NCBI GenBank assembly: GCA_947169265.1
Contig: CAMVPC010000002.1
Location: forward strand, 1 to 64,000
DNA length: 64,000 bases
Source of the DNA: an uncultured Prevotellaceae bacterium
GTDB lineage: Bacteria; Bacteroidota; Bacteroidia; Bacteroidales; Muribaculaceae
Reading direction: 5' to 3'
Shown: positions 1-9,454 of the stretch, piece by piece
How the letters are laid out: each line of letters opens with the position of its first letter
How positions within the stretch are numbered: the first letter of the stretch is position 1
Notes under the pieces: generated by a model
The model's input: the letters and a program-made list of their open reading frames with translations, nothing else
The model's database searches: none
What the model was told of the DNA's origin: nothing
Made by a program: the position numbers and the translations under genes

Positions 1-13
1 CAGCAAAAATATA

Positions 14-45
14 AGGCGGGGAACCAAATATAACCCTCCCCGCCT
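14..45. other. Hairpin at window edge
   Basis: A 9-bp inverted repeat (AGGCGGGGA at 14-22, TCCCCGCCT at 37-45) with a 14-nt loop. Read on the minus strand it is followed by a T-rich stretch, so it may be a second terminator behind the large minus-strand gene or belong to a gene outside the window. No gene is supported between 46 and 200. Confidence 0.35.
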
Positions 46-200
46 CTAAAAAAATTAGCAATGAAAAAGAAACACCAAACGGCGGTGCTTCTGCATCGCT
101 ACGTGCAAATTTACTATTTTTCTCTGAAAAACGAAACATTATTTGACTTCAAAATCTTTTTTAAATGAAATTGCCGTGATTTCCCATAAAAAATGCGGTA

Positions 201-238
201 AAAAAGCGGCACCCTCGCGCGAGGATGCCGCCTTTTTA
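201..238 (-). terminator. Rho-independent terminator of the secreted repeat protein
   Basis: A GC-rich stem (GCGGCA..CCTCG paired with CGAGG..TGCCGC, 206-231) with one mismatch and a very short loop is flanked by A5-6 on the left and T5 on the right, so it can work on either strand. It lies 19 bases beyond the stop of the minus-strand gene ending at 257. Confidence 0.8.
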
Positions 239-256
239 TGATAGAAACGTGATGGC

Positions 257-3200
257 TTAGAAGCGCACCTTGGCGGCGGTGCCGTCGGTGTAGCGGATGA
301 TGTACACGCCGTTTTGGGCGTTCTTCACCTGCTGGCCGTTCACATTGTAGATACCTTGGATTTCCTTACCGTCGATGGCCTTCACGGTCTCAACGCCGGT
401 GGGCACCGAAGCCGCGGTGGCGTCGATGCGGATGTTCTCGAAGGCTTGGTCATCGTCGATGGCCACGCGGGCGGGAGCGCCTGTGGGAGCGTCCCAAGCG
501 GCCTTGAGTTCCACCACGCCGGTAATCGTCTGCTGCTTGCCGGCCACGATTTCGCCTACCATGTTGTCGGTAGCCATGGCGATGTGCAGGCCGCTACCCG
601 AACTGAAGGCGCAAAGCTCGCTCGTCTGGGTGTTGTAGTAACCCACAAAGTCGGCCACCTCGTTGGGCTTGAGCTCGGTGAGGGCCGTGCGGTGGATGGT
701 GCCCAGGTTGAGTTGCTTGGTGGTCACTTCCACTTGGTTGTCGCTTTCCACGAAGCCGGTGACGGTCATCACGGGGTTCAGTTCGAGGCCGCTGATGGTG
801 CCGGTGACATTGGTCACCACCTGACCTTGCTCGAGTTCGCTCGCGTTGGTGAGCTTGAGCCAGTTGCCCTCGCCGTCGCTCACGATGGCGTAGGCATTGT
901 TGGCCACAACCACCTGCATGTCGCTGATGATTTTCACGTCGCCGTTTTCGCCGGCGAGCGCCTCGGCCAGCGTCACGCCGGTCTCCTCAACCACTTCCTC
1001 GAAGCGGATGGGCATGAACTGCAAGTTTTCGTCAAAGATGCCGGTCACGCCATAGATGTCGTAGGTCTTGGTGAGGTCTTCGGGATCGTTCACGTCAAAG
1101 CGGTTGAAGCGAATCACGCTGTTTTCACCCACGACAATCTTGCCGTCGCTGGTGAGGGTAGCGCCCTTGATGACTGCATAGCGGAAGATGTTGTCAGCGG
1201 TCACCTGGTCAGGAGTGAGTTCAATCGGAGTCACCTCAACAGTCGAGGTGGCAGCGGTAAAGCCGGTAGCGTAAGTGAGTTCGGGCTGGTTTCTATAAAC
1301 AGTGTAGTTGCCCTGGAAGCCGGCGGGAATCACTTCGCCTAGGCTGTAGGTAACGCCGATACCGCCGCTCTTGTTGTTGTAAATCAACAAACCCTTCTCG
1401 CTGCTGGCGTCTTGAGCGTAGGTGTACTTCTTGTCGCTCGACTGAGCGATAGCGATTACGCTATTGGCAAATGCCACAGTGTTGCTGGGCTGTTGAGTGT
1501 AGAAGTCGGCAATGTTCTCCACACTGGGCAGAGCCTCGAAGGTCATGCTGGCCACATTGCTGCTCTTGCCGTCGACAATGGCGATAGCCTTCACGGTGGT
1601 GGTGGCAGTGATTTCGAAGGGAGCTTCGTAGAGCGTGCTGTTGGGCGTGGGGTCGGTACCGTCGATGGTGTAGCGGATGTCACCGGCTTGGGCGGTGATG
1701 GTCACCTCGGTGCTTCCCACAAACGGAGTGGTGCCGCTGATGGTGGGCATTTCCACCGCGCCTTCCTCAATCTTGGCGATAGTCACTGTCATATTCTTGA
1801 TTTGGGAATTGCCGTTACAAGTAAGCGTGAGGGTCGGCGTTTCACCGCTCCAGGTCTTAGCGGCATCTGAACCGCCAATAGTGCCATTGTCGGCTGTGAA
1901 ATTGAAGTTGCCACTCTTGTTGTTGAATGCGATGGCGGTCACATTGTAACCATTGGGAGCTGTCACTGTCATTGTGCCGCTATAAATGCGCAGGCGAGGC
2001 GAACTCTTCCAAATGCGGTTGGGAGTGCTGCCAGTGGCTGGTGAAATGGTTACCGAGATGTTGTCGACAGTTGCAGTTACAGCCTCAGTAATATTCACTT
2101 CGTTATTGGCAATGTCGCTGAAATCAAGCGTCGGGAATAGGGTCGCATAGTCGTTATCATAGTCGAACTGTGCGGTAAGAGGCTGGTCGCCGCCAGACTG
2201 TTGAATGGTATAGGCTGCGGTGGCCACTTCGCTGAAGAGGGCATTGTTGTCCATGGCCACAGCCTTGATGGTCATGGCCTCGTTCACGGTGACGGTAGCC
2301 ACGTTGCTTTCGGCGGTGAGGGCGGTGCTGCTCTCAACGGGGTCGGTGCCATCGGTGGTGTAAGTGATGGTAGTGCCCTCGGCGCCAGTGATGGTGACGA
2401 CGGTGCCGGCTTCCACTTTACCTGCTGCGGGCGAGAAGGTGGGTGCGGCGGGCATAATCAGCGTGTAGGCTGCGGTGGCCACCGAGCTCACATTCGTGCC
2501 ATTAGTGGCGAAAGCTTTGAGGGTGATGTTGTCGCAGATGAGTATGGTCTCCTCATTGCCATCAACGGTGAGAGCGGTTTCGCTCGTGGTGGGGTCGGTG
2601 CCATCGCTGGTGTAAGTGATGGTGGTACCCTGCTCGCTGCTGATGGTCACCTCAGTGCCGTATGCCACTTGGCCAGCGGCCGGGCTGAACGTGGGAGGAG
2701 CGACGATGACTACAGGGGGCGTGTCGCTGTCTTCAACGAGGAGCACCTCATCGAGGAAGAAGCGGTTGCTCGACGCGTTGGAGGCTTCCCACTTGATGTT
2801 GGCGGCGGCACTGGTGGCGGTGACCACGATGGAGTAATCACTCCAAGCGCCCTTGACGAGCTCGATGCTTTCCTCGCTCAGGGTGGCACCGGTGGCGCTC
2901 AGGTTGAGAGTGGTCTTCTCGCTGTTGGCGTTCCAAGCGGCAGCTTTGAAGGTCAGCGTGTAGGCTTGTCCTGCAGTCAAGGTGATTGTGGGTGTCTCGG
3001 CGGTGCCAAGCTTGCTGCCGGTGCCGAGCTTGATGCACTTGTTAGCGGCATAAGTGTTTTCGGTGGTCCAGCCTTCATTGTCATAAAATACAGCGGTTGT
3101 GTTGGCGATTTGTCCGCTCCACAGGTCGTCGTTGCCGCCTGTGCCTTCGGTTCCGTCGAACGACTCATAGAAGATGTAGCCGGTAGGAACAACCTTGATG

Positions 3201-3985
3201 GTGTAAGAAGCGGTGGCCACCTCGCTGATGTTGAGGTCGGCGTCCATAGCCACGGCCTTGATGGTCATGGTCTCGTTGACGGTGACGGTAGCCTCGTTGC
3301 CATCGACGGTGAGAGCGGTTTCACTCTCAGTCGGGTCGGTGCCATCGGTGGTGTAAGTAATCGTGGTGCCTTCGTCGCCAGTAATGGTCACCTCAGTGCC
3401 TGCAACCACCTCGCCGGCCGCCGGGTCGAACGTGGGAGGGGTAATCACCACAGGATCGTCGCCACCTGCATTCTTATAGAACTTGGCACCCACGAACTGA
3501 ACGTACTGATTAGAGGTGCCTGTGGTTACGTTAAACGTAAACTTGTAGTAAGCTCCGGTAGCCCACTCACTGCCCGTGGTGGGGACGAACGTGATGGTGC
3601 TGTTTGCTGTGAATGAGACGCTGGATTCATAGAGCTTTTTGCTGAAGTTAGCGTCGCTTGCCACAGTCAGTTTAATGGAATTGACGGTGAGATTAGCAGT
3701 ACCCACCTCAAGTGTGACCTTAGAGATGGCGCTTCCCATCGCGGTCGTGGAATACGCCTCGCGGTCCACATCGGTAAGGCTCTTTCCGCCAATGCGCCAC
3801 GGGTTCATCGTAGTATTACCCGTTACCATCCATGTCATTTCGGATTGGGTAATCTCAGATTCTGTAGCATAGCCACTGGTTCCACCGGTTATCGTGCCAT
3901 CGAGTGTATAAAACACAGTTTCGGCAGCCCAAGCGGTTCCAATGGCCATGACCATCATCAAAAGAAGAGATAGAAATTTCTTCAT
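257..3985 (-). CDS. Secreted multidomain protein with chitobiase-type C-terminal repeats and a probable type IX sorting tail
   Basis: A 1242-residue protein with a clear signal peptide (MKKFLSLLLMMVMAIGTAWA, cleaved about residue 20). Four related beta-sandwich units of the CHB_HEX_C type are visible at roughly 184-263, 430-510, 514-597 and 745-820, recognised by the recurring core TYTTDGTDP (TYTSDGTDP or RYTIDGTDP in two) followed by IKAVA-type strands. Between them are non-repeat domains (about 22-170, 268-420, 605-740) that resemble secreted carbohydrate-binding-like beta folds. An OB-like region follows at about 825-1180. The last 45 residues (GIYNVNGQQV, then a GVYIIRYTDG strand and a basic KVRF end) fit a Bacteroidales type IX C-terminal sorting domain. 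No catalytic domain is recognised, so the function is probably adhesion or glycan binding at the surface. Confidence 0.85.
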   Translation of the reverse strand: MKKFLSLLLMMVMAIGTAWAAETVFYTLDGTITGGTSGYATESEITQSEMTWMVTGNTTMNPWRIGGKSLTDVDREAYSTTAMGSAISKVTLEVGTANLTVNSIKLTVASDANFSKKLYESSVSFTANSTITFVPTTGSEWATGAYYKFTFNVTTGTSNQYVQFVGAKFYKNAGGDDPVVITPPTFDPAAGEVVAGTEVTITGDEGTTITYTTDGTDPTESETALTVDGNEATVTVNETMTIKAVAMDADLNISEVATASYTIKVVPTGYIFYESFDGTEGTGGNDDLWSGQIANTTAVFYDNEGWTTENTYAANKCIKLGTGSKLGTAETPTITLTAGQAYTLTFKAAAWNANSEKTTLNLSATGATLSEESIELVKGAWSDYSIVVTATSAAANIKWEASNASSNRFFLDEVLLVEDSDTPPVVIVAPPTFSPAAGQVAYGTEVTISSEQGTTITYTSDGTDPTTSETALTVDGNEETILICDNITLKAFATNGTNVSSVATAAYTLIMPAAPTFSPAAGKVEAGTVVTITGAEGTTITYTTDGTDPVESSTALTAESNVATVTVNEAMTIKAVAMDNNALFSEVATAAYTIQQSGGDQPLTAQFDYDNDYATLFPTLDFSDIANNEVNITEAVTATVDNISVTISPATGSTPNRIWKSSPRLRIYSGTMTVTAPNGYNVTAIAFNNKSGNFNFTADNGTIGGSDAAKTWSGETPTLTLTCNGNSQIKNMTVTIAKIEEGAVEMPTISGTTPFVGSTEVTITAQAGDIRYTIDGTDPTPNSTLYEAPFEITATTTVKAIAIVDGKSSNVASMTFEALPSVENIADFYTQQPSNTVAFANSVIAIAQSSDKKYTYAQDASSEKGLLIYNNKSGGIGVTYSLGEVIPAGFQGNYTVYRNQPELTYATGFTAATSTVEVTPIELTPDQVTADNIFRYAVIKGATLTSDGKIVVGENSVIRFNRFDVNDPEDLTKTYDIYGVTGIFDENLQFMPIRFEEVVEETGVTLAEALAGENGDVKIISDMQVVVANNAYAIVSDGEGNWLKLTNASELEQGQVVTNVTGTISGLELNPVMTVTGFVESDNQVEVTTKQLNLGTIHRTALTELKPNEVADFVGYYNTQTSELCAFSSGSGLHIAMATDNMVGEIVAGKQQTITGVVELKAAWDAPTGAPARVAIDDDQAFENIRIDATAASVPTGVETVKAIDGKEIQGIYNVNGQQVKNAQNGVYIIRYTDGTAAKVRF

Positions 3986-4439
3986 AAAGCTTGATTTGTT
4001 GTTAATTGGTTAATATAAGTGGTTTATTCTCAAAATCCGATAGTTACGCGATGCGGATGGGACCGCTTGTGATTCAATTCGCAAAATTACGCATTTTTTT
4101 TGAGTCGCGAAAGTTTTCGCCACATTATTAAATTAAAAAAACGTTTCGCGAGTGTGTGTTAACTTGCTCACGGTTTTATGTTTATGTTTAAGGAGTAACG
4201 AAAGGGGGTGAAATGTGAATGATTTCAATAAATCCGCCGTGTGTTTGCTTCGACCTTTAACTTAAATCGGTCGTGTTTTGACTGAACACAATGATTTGCC
4301 GGTGTCCCTGAATTTTGGATGATTTCCACGCGCCAGCGTGCTTATTGCGCCGTGTTCGGTTGTTGGCGGTGAGGGGTGGGGTTGATATGTGGTGAGGGCG
4401 CGTTTGGTCGTTTGGGCGAAAAGTAGTAATTTTGTGGGC
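3986..4439. promoter_or_regulatory. Divergent intergenic region with a minus-strand -7 box
   Basis: 454 bases without a supported gene. A -7 box TAATTTTG on the minus strand (4082-4089) probably drives the large secreted protein from a leader of about 90 nt. I see no good -33 match at the usual distance. The right end carries the prmC promoter, listed separately. The AT-rich stretch between holds only very short frames that I do not support. Confidence 0.5.
4403..4434 (+). promoter_or_regulatory. prmC promoter abutting the start codon
   Basis: TTTG at 4403-4406 and TAATTTTG at 4427-4434 are 20 bases apart, a textbook Bacteroidota promoter. The ATG at 4440 begins 6 bases after the -7 box, about where transcription should start. 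The mRNA is therefore leaderless or nearly so, and this fixes the start codon. Confidence 0.75.
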
Positions 4440-5285
4440 ATGAGAGCGAAAGAGATGATACAGCGGCTGGTGGCGGCGTGGACGCCGCGTCACGGCCATG
4501 ACGAGGCGCGCGCGATGGTGCGCGTGGTCTTCGAGGAGTTGATGCACTGGAGCACGGTCGACATGGTGTTGCGCGAGGAGCGCGAGCTCGACGACGCCGA
4601 GACGGCACGCCTCGACGAGGTGTCGCGTCGCGTGGCCGGCGGCGAACCGCTACAATATGTGCTGGGCGTGGCGCGCTTTCACGGCCTGCGCTTTGCGGTG
4701 ACCCCCGCGGTACTCATTCCGCGACCCGAGACCGAGCAGCTCGTCGACCTCATCGTTGACGAGAACCCGCGCGACGACCTGCGCGTGCTCGACCTGGGCA
4801 CGGGTAGCGGGTGCATCGCCATTGCCCTGGCCCGCGCGCTGAAGTTCGCCCGGGTGACGGCCATCGACATCAGTGCCGAGGCCCTCGCTGTGGCGCAGGA
4901 AAACGCGCGTGCGCTCAAGGCACGCGTGAACTTTGAGCGTGCCGATATCCTTGCGTTGCCCGCCACGAGTGGCGCCCAATGGGACATCGTGGTGAGCAAT
5001 CCGCCCTATGTGTGCCGCGGTGAGGCGGCCGCGATGGCCGAACATGTGGTGGCTCACGAGCCGGCGGGCGCGCTCTTCGTGCCCGACGACGACCCGCTGC
5101 GCTACTATCGCCCGCTGGTGGCCTACGCCGCGGCCACGCTGTCGCGTGGCGGCCGCCTCTACCTGGAGGTGAACAGCCGCTATGCCGACGACGTGGCGGC
5201 GCTGGCGCGGCGCGCCGGCCTTGCCGAGGCGCGTGTGCACCTCGACTTTACAGGCCGCCCGCGCTTTGTGGTAGGGAGATTTTAG
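4440..5285 (+). CDS. prmC: Peptide chain release factor N5-glutamine methyltransferase
   Basis: A 281-residue cytoplasmic methyltransferase that uses S-adenosylmethionine to methylate the glutamine of the GGQ motif in release factors RF1 and RF2. An N-terminal helical domain (about 1-85) contains GEPLQY at 68-73. The class I fold follows, with motif I DLGTGSG at 118-124 and the catalytic NPPY at 187-190. The length matches the family. An in-frame upstream extension to 4389 is rejected because the promoter overlaps it. Its substrate RF2 (prfB) is encoded nearby on the opposite strand. Confidence 0.93.
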   Translation: MRAKEMIQRLVAAWTPRHGHDEARAMVRVVFEELMHWSTVDMVLREERELDDAETARLDEVSRRVAGGEPLQYVLGVARFHGLRFAVTPAVLIPRPETEQLVDLIVDENPRDDLRVLDLGTGSGCIAIALARALKFARVTAIDISAEALAVAQENARALKARVNFERADILALPATSGAQWDIVVSNPPYVCRGEAAAMAEHVVAHEPAGALFVPDDDPLRYYRPLVAYAAATLSRGGRLYLEVNSRYADDVAALARRAGLAEARVHLDFTGRPRFVVGRF

Positions 5286-5291
5286 ATTAAT

Positions 5292-6083
5292 CTAAAGATT
5301 ATTGCGCTCAATGTCCTTGAAGTAGCGGTAGGTGCCCACTTTGAGCTCCATAGTGGCATCGTCGTCGGCCACGATGATGGCGCGGCGGTGCATCTGCAGG
5401 GCGCTGAGGGTGCACATGTGTGAGACGCCACCTTCGACGGCTTGTTGCAGCGCGCGCGCTTTCTTGTATCCGTTAACGATAATCATAACCTCACGGGCGG
5501 CCATGACGGTACCCACGCCCACGGTGAGCGCGGTCTTGGGCACCTGGTTGATGTCGTTGTCGAAGAAACGGCTGTTGGCGATGATAGTGTCTTGTGTAAG
5601 CGTCTTGATGCGCGTGAGCGAGGTGAGCGACGAGCCGGGCTCGTTGAACGCGATGTGTCCGTCGGGTCCCACACCACCCATAAACAGATCGATGCCGCCG
5701 GCAGCTTGGATGCGGCGCTCGTAAGCTTCACATTCGGCCTCGAGGTCGGTGGCGTTGCCGTTGAGGATGTTGACGTTAGCGGGGTCGATGTCGATGTGTG
5801 AGAAGAAGTTGTTCCACATGAAAGAGTGGTAGCTCTCGGGGTGATCTTCGGGGATGCCCACATATTCGTCCATGTTGAAGGTCACCACATGGCGGAACGA
5901 CACCTTGCCGGCCTTGTTAAGCTCGATGAGTTTGCGGTACATGCCCAGGGGCGAGCTGCCGGTGGGACAGCCCAGCACGAAGGGGCGTTGAGCGGTGGGA
6001 GCCGCCTCGTTGATGCGGCGGGCCACGTGTTCGGCCGCCCAGCGTGATACGTTCTCGTAATCGGGTTCGATGATAAGTCGCAT
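5292..6083 (-). CDS. nagB: Glucosamine-6-phosphate deaminase
   Basis: A 263-residue enzyme converting glucosamine 6-phosphate to fructose 6-phosphate and ammonia, linking amino-sugar catabolism to glycolysis. The key residues keep E. coli NagB numbering: D72 in MDEY and D141, H143 and E148 in [14 protein letters not shown]. The start is placed at [10 protein letters not shown], which matches the family N-terminus; 22 more codons upstream look like leader. It converges on prmC, with the stops 6 bases apart, and lies 95 bases downstream of prfB on the same strand. Confidence 0.95.
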   Translation of the reverse strand: MRLIIEPDYENVSRWAAEHVARRINEAAPTAQRPFVLGCPTGSSPLGMYRKLIELNKAGKVSFRHVVTFNMDEYVGIPEDHPESYHSFMWNNFFSHIDIDPANVNILNGNATDLEAECEAYERRIQAAGGIDLFMGGVGPDGHIAFNEPGSSLTSLTRIKTLTQDTIIANSRFFDNDINQVPKTALTVGVGTVMAAREVMIIVNGYKKARALQQAVEGGVSHMCTLSALQMHRRAIIVADDDATMELKVGTYRYFKDIERNNL

Positions 6084-6143
6084 TGGATAATAAATTTTAA
6101 AGTTAATAAAATTCCCTAATGTTGTTAAAATGCTGAATGATAG

Positions 6144-6171
6144 CGCCACGGCTCAAACCCGAGCCGTAGCG
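6144..6171 (-). terminator. Hairpin between prfB and nagB
   Basis: Minus-strand stem of about 11 bp with a 6-nt loop: core ACGGCTC/GAGCCGT, extended by one G-U and three further pairs. The sequence after it is T-rich but has no long T run. It could attenuate transcription from prfB into nagB. Confidence 0.4.
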
Positions 6172-6178
6172 GTGGCGG

Positions 6179-7289
6179 TCAGTCATCATTAAATTCCATG
6201 AGATAGGCTTTGATGAAACCGTCGAGGTCGCCGTCCATCACGCCGCCCACGTCGCTGGTCTGGAAACCAGTGCGGTGGTCCTTGACGCGACGGTCGTCGA
6301 AGACGTAGGAGCGGATTTGGCTGCCCCATTCTATTTTCTTCTTGCTGTCCTCGATTTTGCGCTGCTCCTCCTGTCGGTGCCTCAACTCCTTGTTGTAGAG
6401 AATCGACTTGAGGTTTCGCAGGGCATTCTCGCGGTTCTTGGGCTGGTCGCGCGTCTCGGTGTTCTCGACGAGAATTTCCTCCTCCTCGCCGGTGTAGGGG
6501 TCCTTGTACTGGTAACGCACGCGCACACCGCTCTCCACCTTGTTCACGTTCTGCCCGCCGGCACCGCCGCTGCGGAAGGTGTCCCACGAGATGCGTGCCG
6601 GGTCGAGGACGATTTCGATGGTGTCGTCGACCATGGGGGTGACAAAGACGCTGGCAAACGATGTCATGCGCTTGCCCTGGGCGTTGTAAGGCGAGACGCG
6701 CACGAGGCGGTGCACGCCGTTCTCGCTCTTGAGATAGCCGTAAGCGAAGTCGCCTTCGATGCCGATGGTGACGCTCTTGATGCCGGCCTCGTCGCCGTCG
6801 ACGAGGTGTTCGATAGACGTTTTGTAGCCGTGTGCCTCACACCATCGCAGGTACATTCTCATGAGCATCGAGGCCCAGTCCTGACTCTCGGTGCCGCCGG
6901 CACCCGAGTTGATTTTCATGATGGCGCTGAGCTTGTCTTCCTCGTGGCGGAGCATGTTCCGCAGTTCGAGCTTCTCAATTTTCTCGATGGCGTCGCGATA
7001 GAGTTCATCGAGTTCTTCCTCTTCGAGAACGCCTTCCTTGACGAACTCAAATCCGGTGGCGACTTCGCTCACGGCAGCTTCGACGGCCTTGCAGCTGTCA
7101 ATCCAAAAATGCAATGTTTTGATTTTGCGCATCTGCTTTTCGGCCTCTTTTTGGTTGCTCCAAAAGTCGGGCACATGGGTGCGCAGTTCTTCTTCTTCGA
7201 CTTCAATTACCTTGTTGTCGATGTCAAAGATACCTCCTCAACGCGTCCTTGCGTTCTTGTATCTCTTTTAGTTGTTCGGTTGTAATCAT
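6179..7289 (-). CDS. prfB: Peptide chain release factor 2, expressed by programmed +1 frameshifting
   Basis: RF2 terminates translation at UGA and UAA. The gene is in two frames. A 21-codon 5' segment (ATG at 7289, MITTEQLKEI...) ends in CTT TGA C, with the in-frame TGA at 7226-7224. Shifting +1 at the leucine codon gives GAC and continues in the main frame to 6179, for a 369-residue product (E. coli RF2 has 365). AGGAGG precedes the slip site at the spacing of the classic stimulatory site. The GGQ catalytic motif is at about residues 244-246 (RSGGAGGQNV). The stop-recognition tripeptide reads SPY rather than SPF, at about 199-201. The acyl-CoA synthetase gene lies 70 bases upstream on the same strand. 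Confidence 0.96.
7224..7238 (-). promoter_or_regulatory. RF2 autoregulatory +1 frameshift site
   Basis: Minus strand: AGG AGG TAT CTT TGA followed by C. The internal Shine-Dalgarno-like AGGAGG, the slippery CTT and the poorly terminating TGA-C match the known prfB recoding site. In the family, low RF2 favours the shift and so more RF2. Confidence 0.93.
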
Positions 7290-7359
7290 TCGAGCTAATG
7301 ATTAAGAGGGTTAATATTTAATGTGAATTATTTGGCTTATTATTTGAGGGTAAGACTGA

Positions 7360-9210
7360 TTACCCCTTCCCCTTTCCCCCTTCACCCTTATTAGAGGGCT
7401 TGCGGAAGTCGGCGGCATACATCGCGTCAATGAGGCGGGCGTAGCGCTTGTTGATGACGGCGCGTCGAATCTTGAGCGTGTTAGTGAGCTCGCCGTTCTC
7501 CATGGTGAAGGGTCGCGGTAGCAGCACGAATCGCTTGATTTGCTGGTAAGGGGCGAGCTCGCGCTGGTAATCGTTGATGCGCCGCTCCATCATCTTGTGG
7601 ATGTCGACGTGGTTGACGAGCTCCTCGGTGCTCTTGAAGGCGATGCGCGCCTTGGTGGCATACTCGCGCAGTTCGTCGAAATTGGGAACGATGAGGGCCG
7701 AGACATACTTGCGTCCGTCGCCGATGACGGCGACTTGCTCCACATACTTGTCCTGGCCGAGCATCGTCTCGAGCAGTTGCGGCGCGATATACTTGCCGTT
7801 GCTCGTCTTGTAGAGGTCCTTGAGGCGTTCGGTGAGGATGAGCTCTCCCTGCTCGTTGAGGGCACCGCAGTCGCCGGTGTGGAACCACCCGTCGTCGTCG
7901 ATGGCCTGTGCCGTCTCGTCGGGCATGTTGTAGTATCCCTGCATCACGGTGGGTCCCTTGACGAGAATCTCGTCGCTGTCGCCAATGCGCACCTCCACGC
8001 CCGGAATGGGTGTGCCCACGGTGCCCAGCGTCCAACCGGTGGCGGTGAAGAAGCTCACCGAGGCGTTAGTCTCGCTCAAGCCGTAGCCAATGACGATGTT
8101 GATGCCCATCGAATGCAATGTCTCGGTGATGTTGTCGCTGAGCATGGCGCCGGCCGTGGGGAAGAAGCGGCCCTGCTCGATGCCGATGGCGGCCCGCAAC
8201 CGGGCGAACACCTTGCGCTCGAAGTAGCGGTATTGCTGCTCGACGAGCATCGGCGCCTTTTTCCCCAGGCGCGTGTAGTTCATGTAGCGGTTGCGGCCCA
8301 CTTTGAGCGCGCGCTTGAAAAGCATGCGCACCACGGGCTTGGCGCGGCCCACGTTGTCGTTGATGGCGGTGTAGACCTTTTCCCAGAAGCGGGGCACCGA
8401 GCACATGCAGGTGGGTTTGATTTCTTTCACCGTTTTTTGTATCTCCTTGGGGTTGAGGTTGATGGCCACGCGCACGCCGTGCAGCAGGCAATACATGGTC
8501 CATCCCAGTTCAAAGATGTGGCTGAAGGGCAGGAAACTGAGCGACAAGTCGTGCTCGTCGTCGACGGGAATGCGCATCCCGTGGGCCATCATGGCGGCCT
8601 CGAAGTTGCTGTGCGAGAGCATCACGCCCTTGGGCGTGCCGGTGGTGCCGCTCGTGTAGATGAGGTACATCAAGTCGCCGCTGTGGCCGGCGCGCATGCG
8701 GTCGCGCACGCGTTGCCTCACCGTTTCGTCGACCTTGGCGCCGCGGCTCAGGAAGTGGCGCCACGAGAGGGCGCGCAGGTCGGTGACCTTGACGCGCGTG
8801 TCGAGGGCCACCACGAGTTGCAGCGAGGGACATTCGTCGAGCAGCTCGAGAGCCATGTCGACTTGTGCCTGGTCGCCGGCCATGAGGACCGTGGCGCCCG
8901 AGTCGTTGATGATATAGGCGGCCTCCTCCTTGCTGCTTGTGGCATAGATGGGCACGGGGATGGCGCGGTTGTAGAAAGCCGCGAAATGGGTGATGAGGAT
9001 CTCGGGGCAGTTCTGGGTGAGAATCGCCACCTTGCCCTGCTCGGCCACGCCGGCCTCGCACAATGCCGCCGCGCAGCGTTCCACGTCCTGGCTGAAACTG
9101 ATCCACGAGAGCGATGTCCACTGCCCGGTGATGTAATCCTTGAAACGAAGGGCCTCGCGCCGGCCATACTTGCGGGCCTGACTGGCCACTAAGCTCACAA
9201 ATTTGTTCAT
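7360..9210 (-). CDS. AMP-forming long-chain acyl-CoA synthetase
   Basis: A 616-residue adenylate-forming enzyme that should activate fatty acids to acyl-CoA through an acyl-adenylate. The ATP-binding P-loop TSGTTGTPKG is at 186-195. The later motifs GYGLSETNA and DGWFHTGDCG and a C-terminal lysine-bearing hinge are present. The start is set at MNKFVSL; the 61 codons upstream run through the promoter and have no family resemblance. The extreme C-terminus (KGEGGKGKG) is encoded by a G-rich repeat tract, so it may be acquired. The fatty-acid substrate is inferred from FadD/FAA-type similarity and not shown by sequence. Confidence 0.9.
   Translation of the reverse strand: MNKFVSLVASQARKYGRREALRFKDYITGQWTSLSWISFSQDVERCAAALCEAGVAEQGKVAILTQNCPEILITHFAAFYNRAIPVPIYATSSKEEAAYIINDSGATVLMAGDQAQVDMALELLDECPSLQLVVALDTRVKVTDLRALSWRHFLSRGAKVDETVRQRVRDRMRAGHSGDLMYLIYTSGTTGTPKGVMLSHSNFEAAMMAHGMRIPVDDEHDLSLSFLPFSHIFELGWTMYCLLHGVRVAINLNPKEIQKTVKEIKPTCMCSVPRFWEKVYTAINDNVGRAKPVVRMLFKRALKVGRNRYMNYTRLGKKAPMLVEQQYRYFERKVFARLRAAIGIEQGRFFPTAGAMLSDNITETLHSMGINIVIGYGLSETNASVSFFTATGWTLGTVGTPIPGVEVRIGDSDEILVKGPTVMQGYYNMPDETAQAIDDDGWFHTGDCGALNEQGELILTERLKDLYKTSNGKYIAPQLLETMLGQDKYVEQVAVIGDGRKYVSALIVPNFDELREYATKARIAFKSTEELVNHVDIHKMMERRINDYQRELAPYQQIKRFVLLPRPFTMENGELTNTLKIRRAVINKRYARLIDAMYAADFRKPSNKGEGGKGKG
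7361..7390 (-). repeat. G-rich tract at the 3' end of the acyl-CoA synthetase gene
   Basis: On the minus strand GGG, GGGGG, GGGG and GGGG are separated by 2-4 bases, a pattern able to form a G-quadruplex. It supplies the last codons of the gene. Similar tracts lie at 19813-19846, 41184-41212 and 60498-60513. Confidence 0.7.
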
Positions 9211-9272
9211 TGGCTTTTCTTTTTTTACCCCCGCGAGGCGCGATGCGTGCCGTCGCCGGGGTGTTTGTGCCG

Positions 9273-9304
9273 CAAAATTACACAAAAACTGACAACCCCT
9301 CAAA
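9273..9304 (-). promoter_or_regulatory. Promoter of the acyl-CoA synthetase gene
   Basis: Minus-strand -7 box TAATTTTG (9273-9280) and -33 TTTG (9301-9304), 20 bases apart. The leader would be about 55-60 nt. Confidence 0.75.
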
Positions 9305-9384
9305 AAAATAGCCCACAAAATGAGTGGCAAATTTGTGCCAACGTTATCGCGGGGGCATGTGAGGCAAGTGACGAGGCGGCGATG

Positions 9385-9421
9385 AAAAAACAACGGCCCC
9401 GGTCTTGAGCAAGACCGAGGC
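9385..9421 (-). terminator. Terminator of the HU gene
   Basis: An 11-bp stem (GCCTCGGTCTT paired with AAGACCGGGGC, one G-U) with loop GCTC, followed on the minus strand by CGTTG and T6. Strong intrinsic terminator, 34 bases after the HU stop. Confidence 0.9.
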
Positions 9422-9454
9422 GCGTTATTTTTTGTCGAGCAAAAAGGGCGTTTG

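Noticed and set aside
61-168. 35-codon ATG frame on the plus strand
   Set aside because: No promoter or ribosome site and no similarity; the sequence lies between two hairpins and looks like intergenic DNA.
314-1342. Long plus-strand frames opposite the secreted repeat protein
   Set aside because: These are antisense shadows of a repeat-rich gene with no family resemblance. The same applies to the long antisense frames over rnr, leuS, gyrB, the FadL-like gene and the Ca-ATPase.
4389-4439. Upstream extension of prmC
   Set aside because: It covers the promoter and adds residues unlike PrmC.
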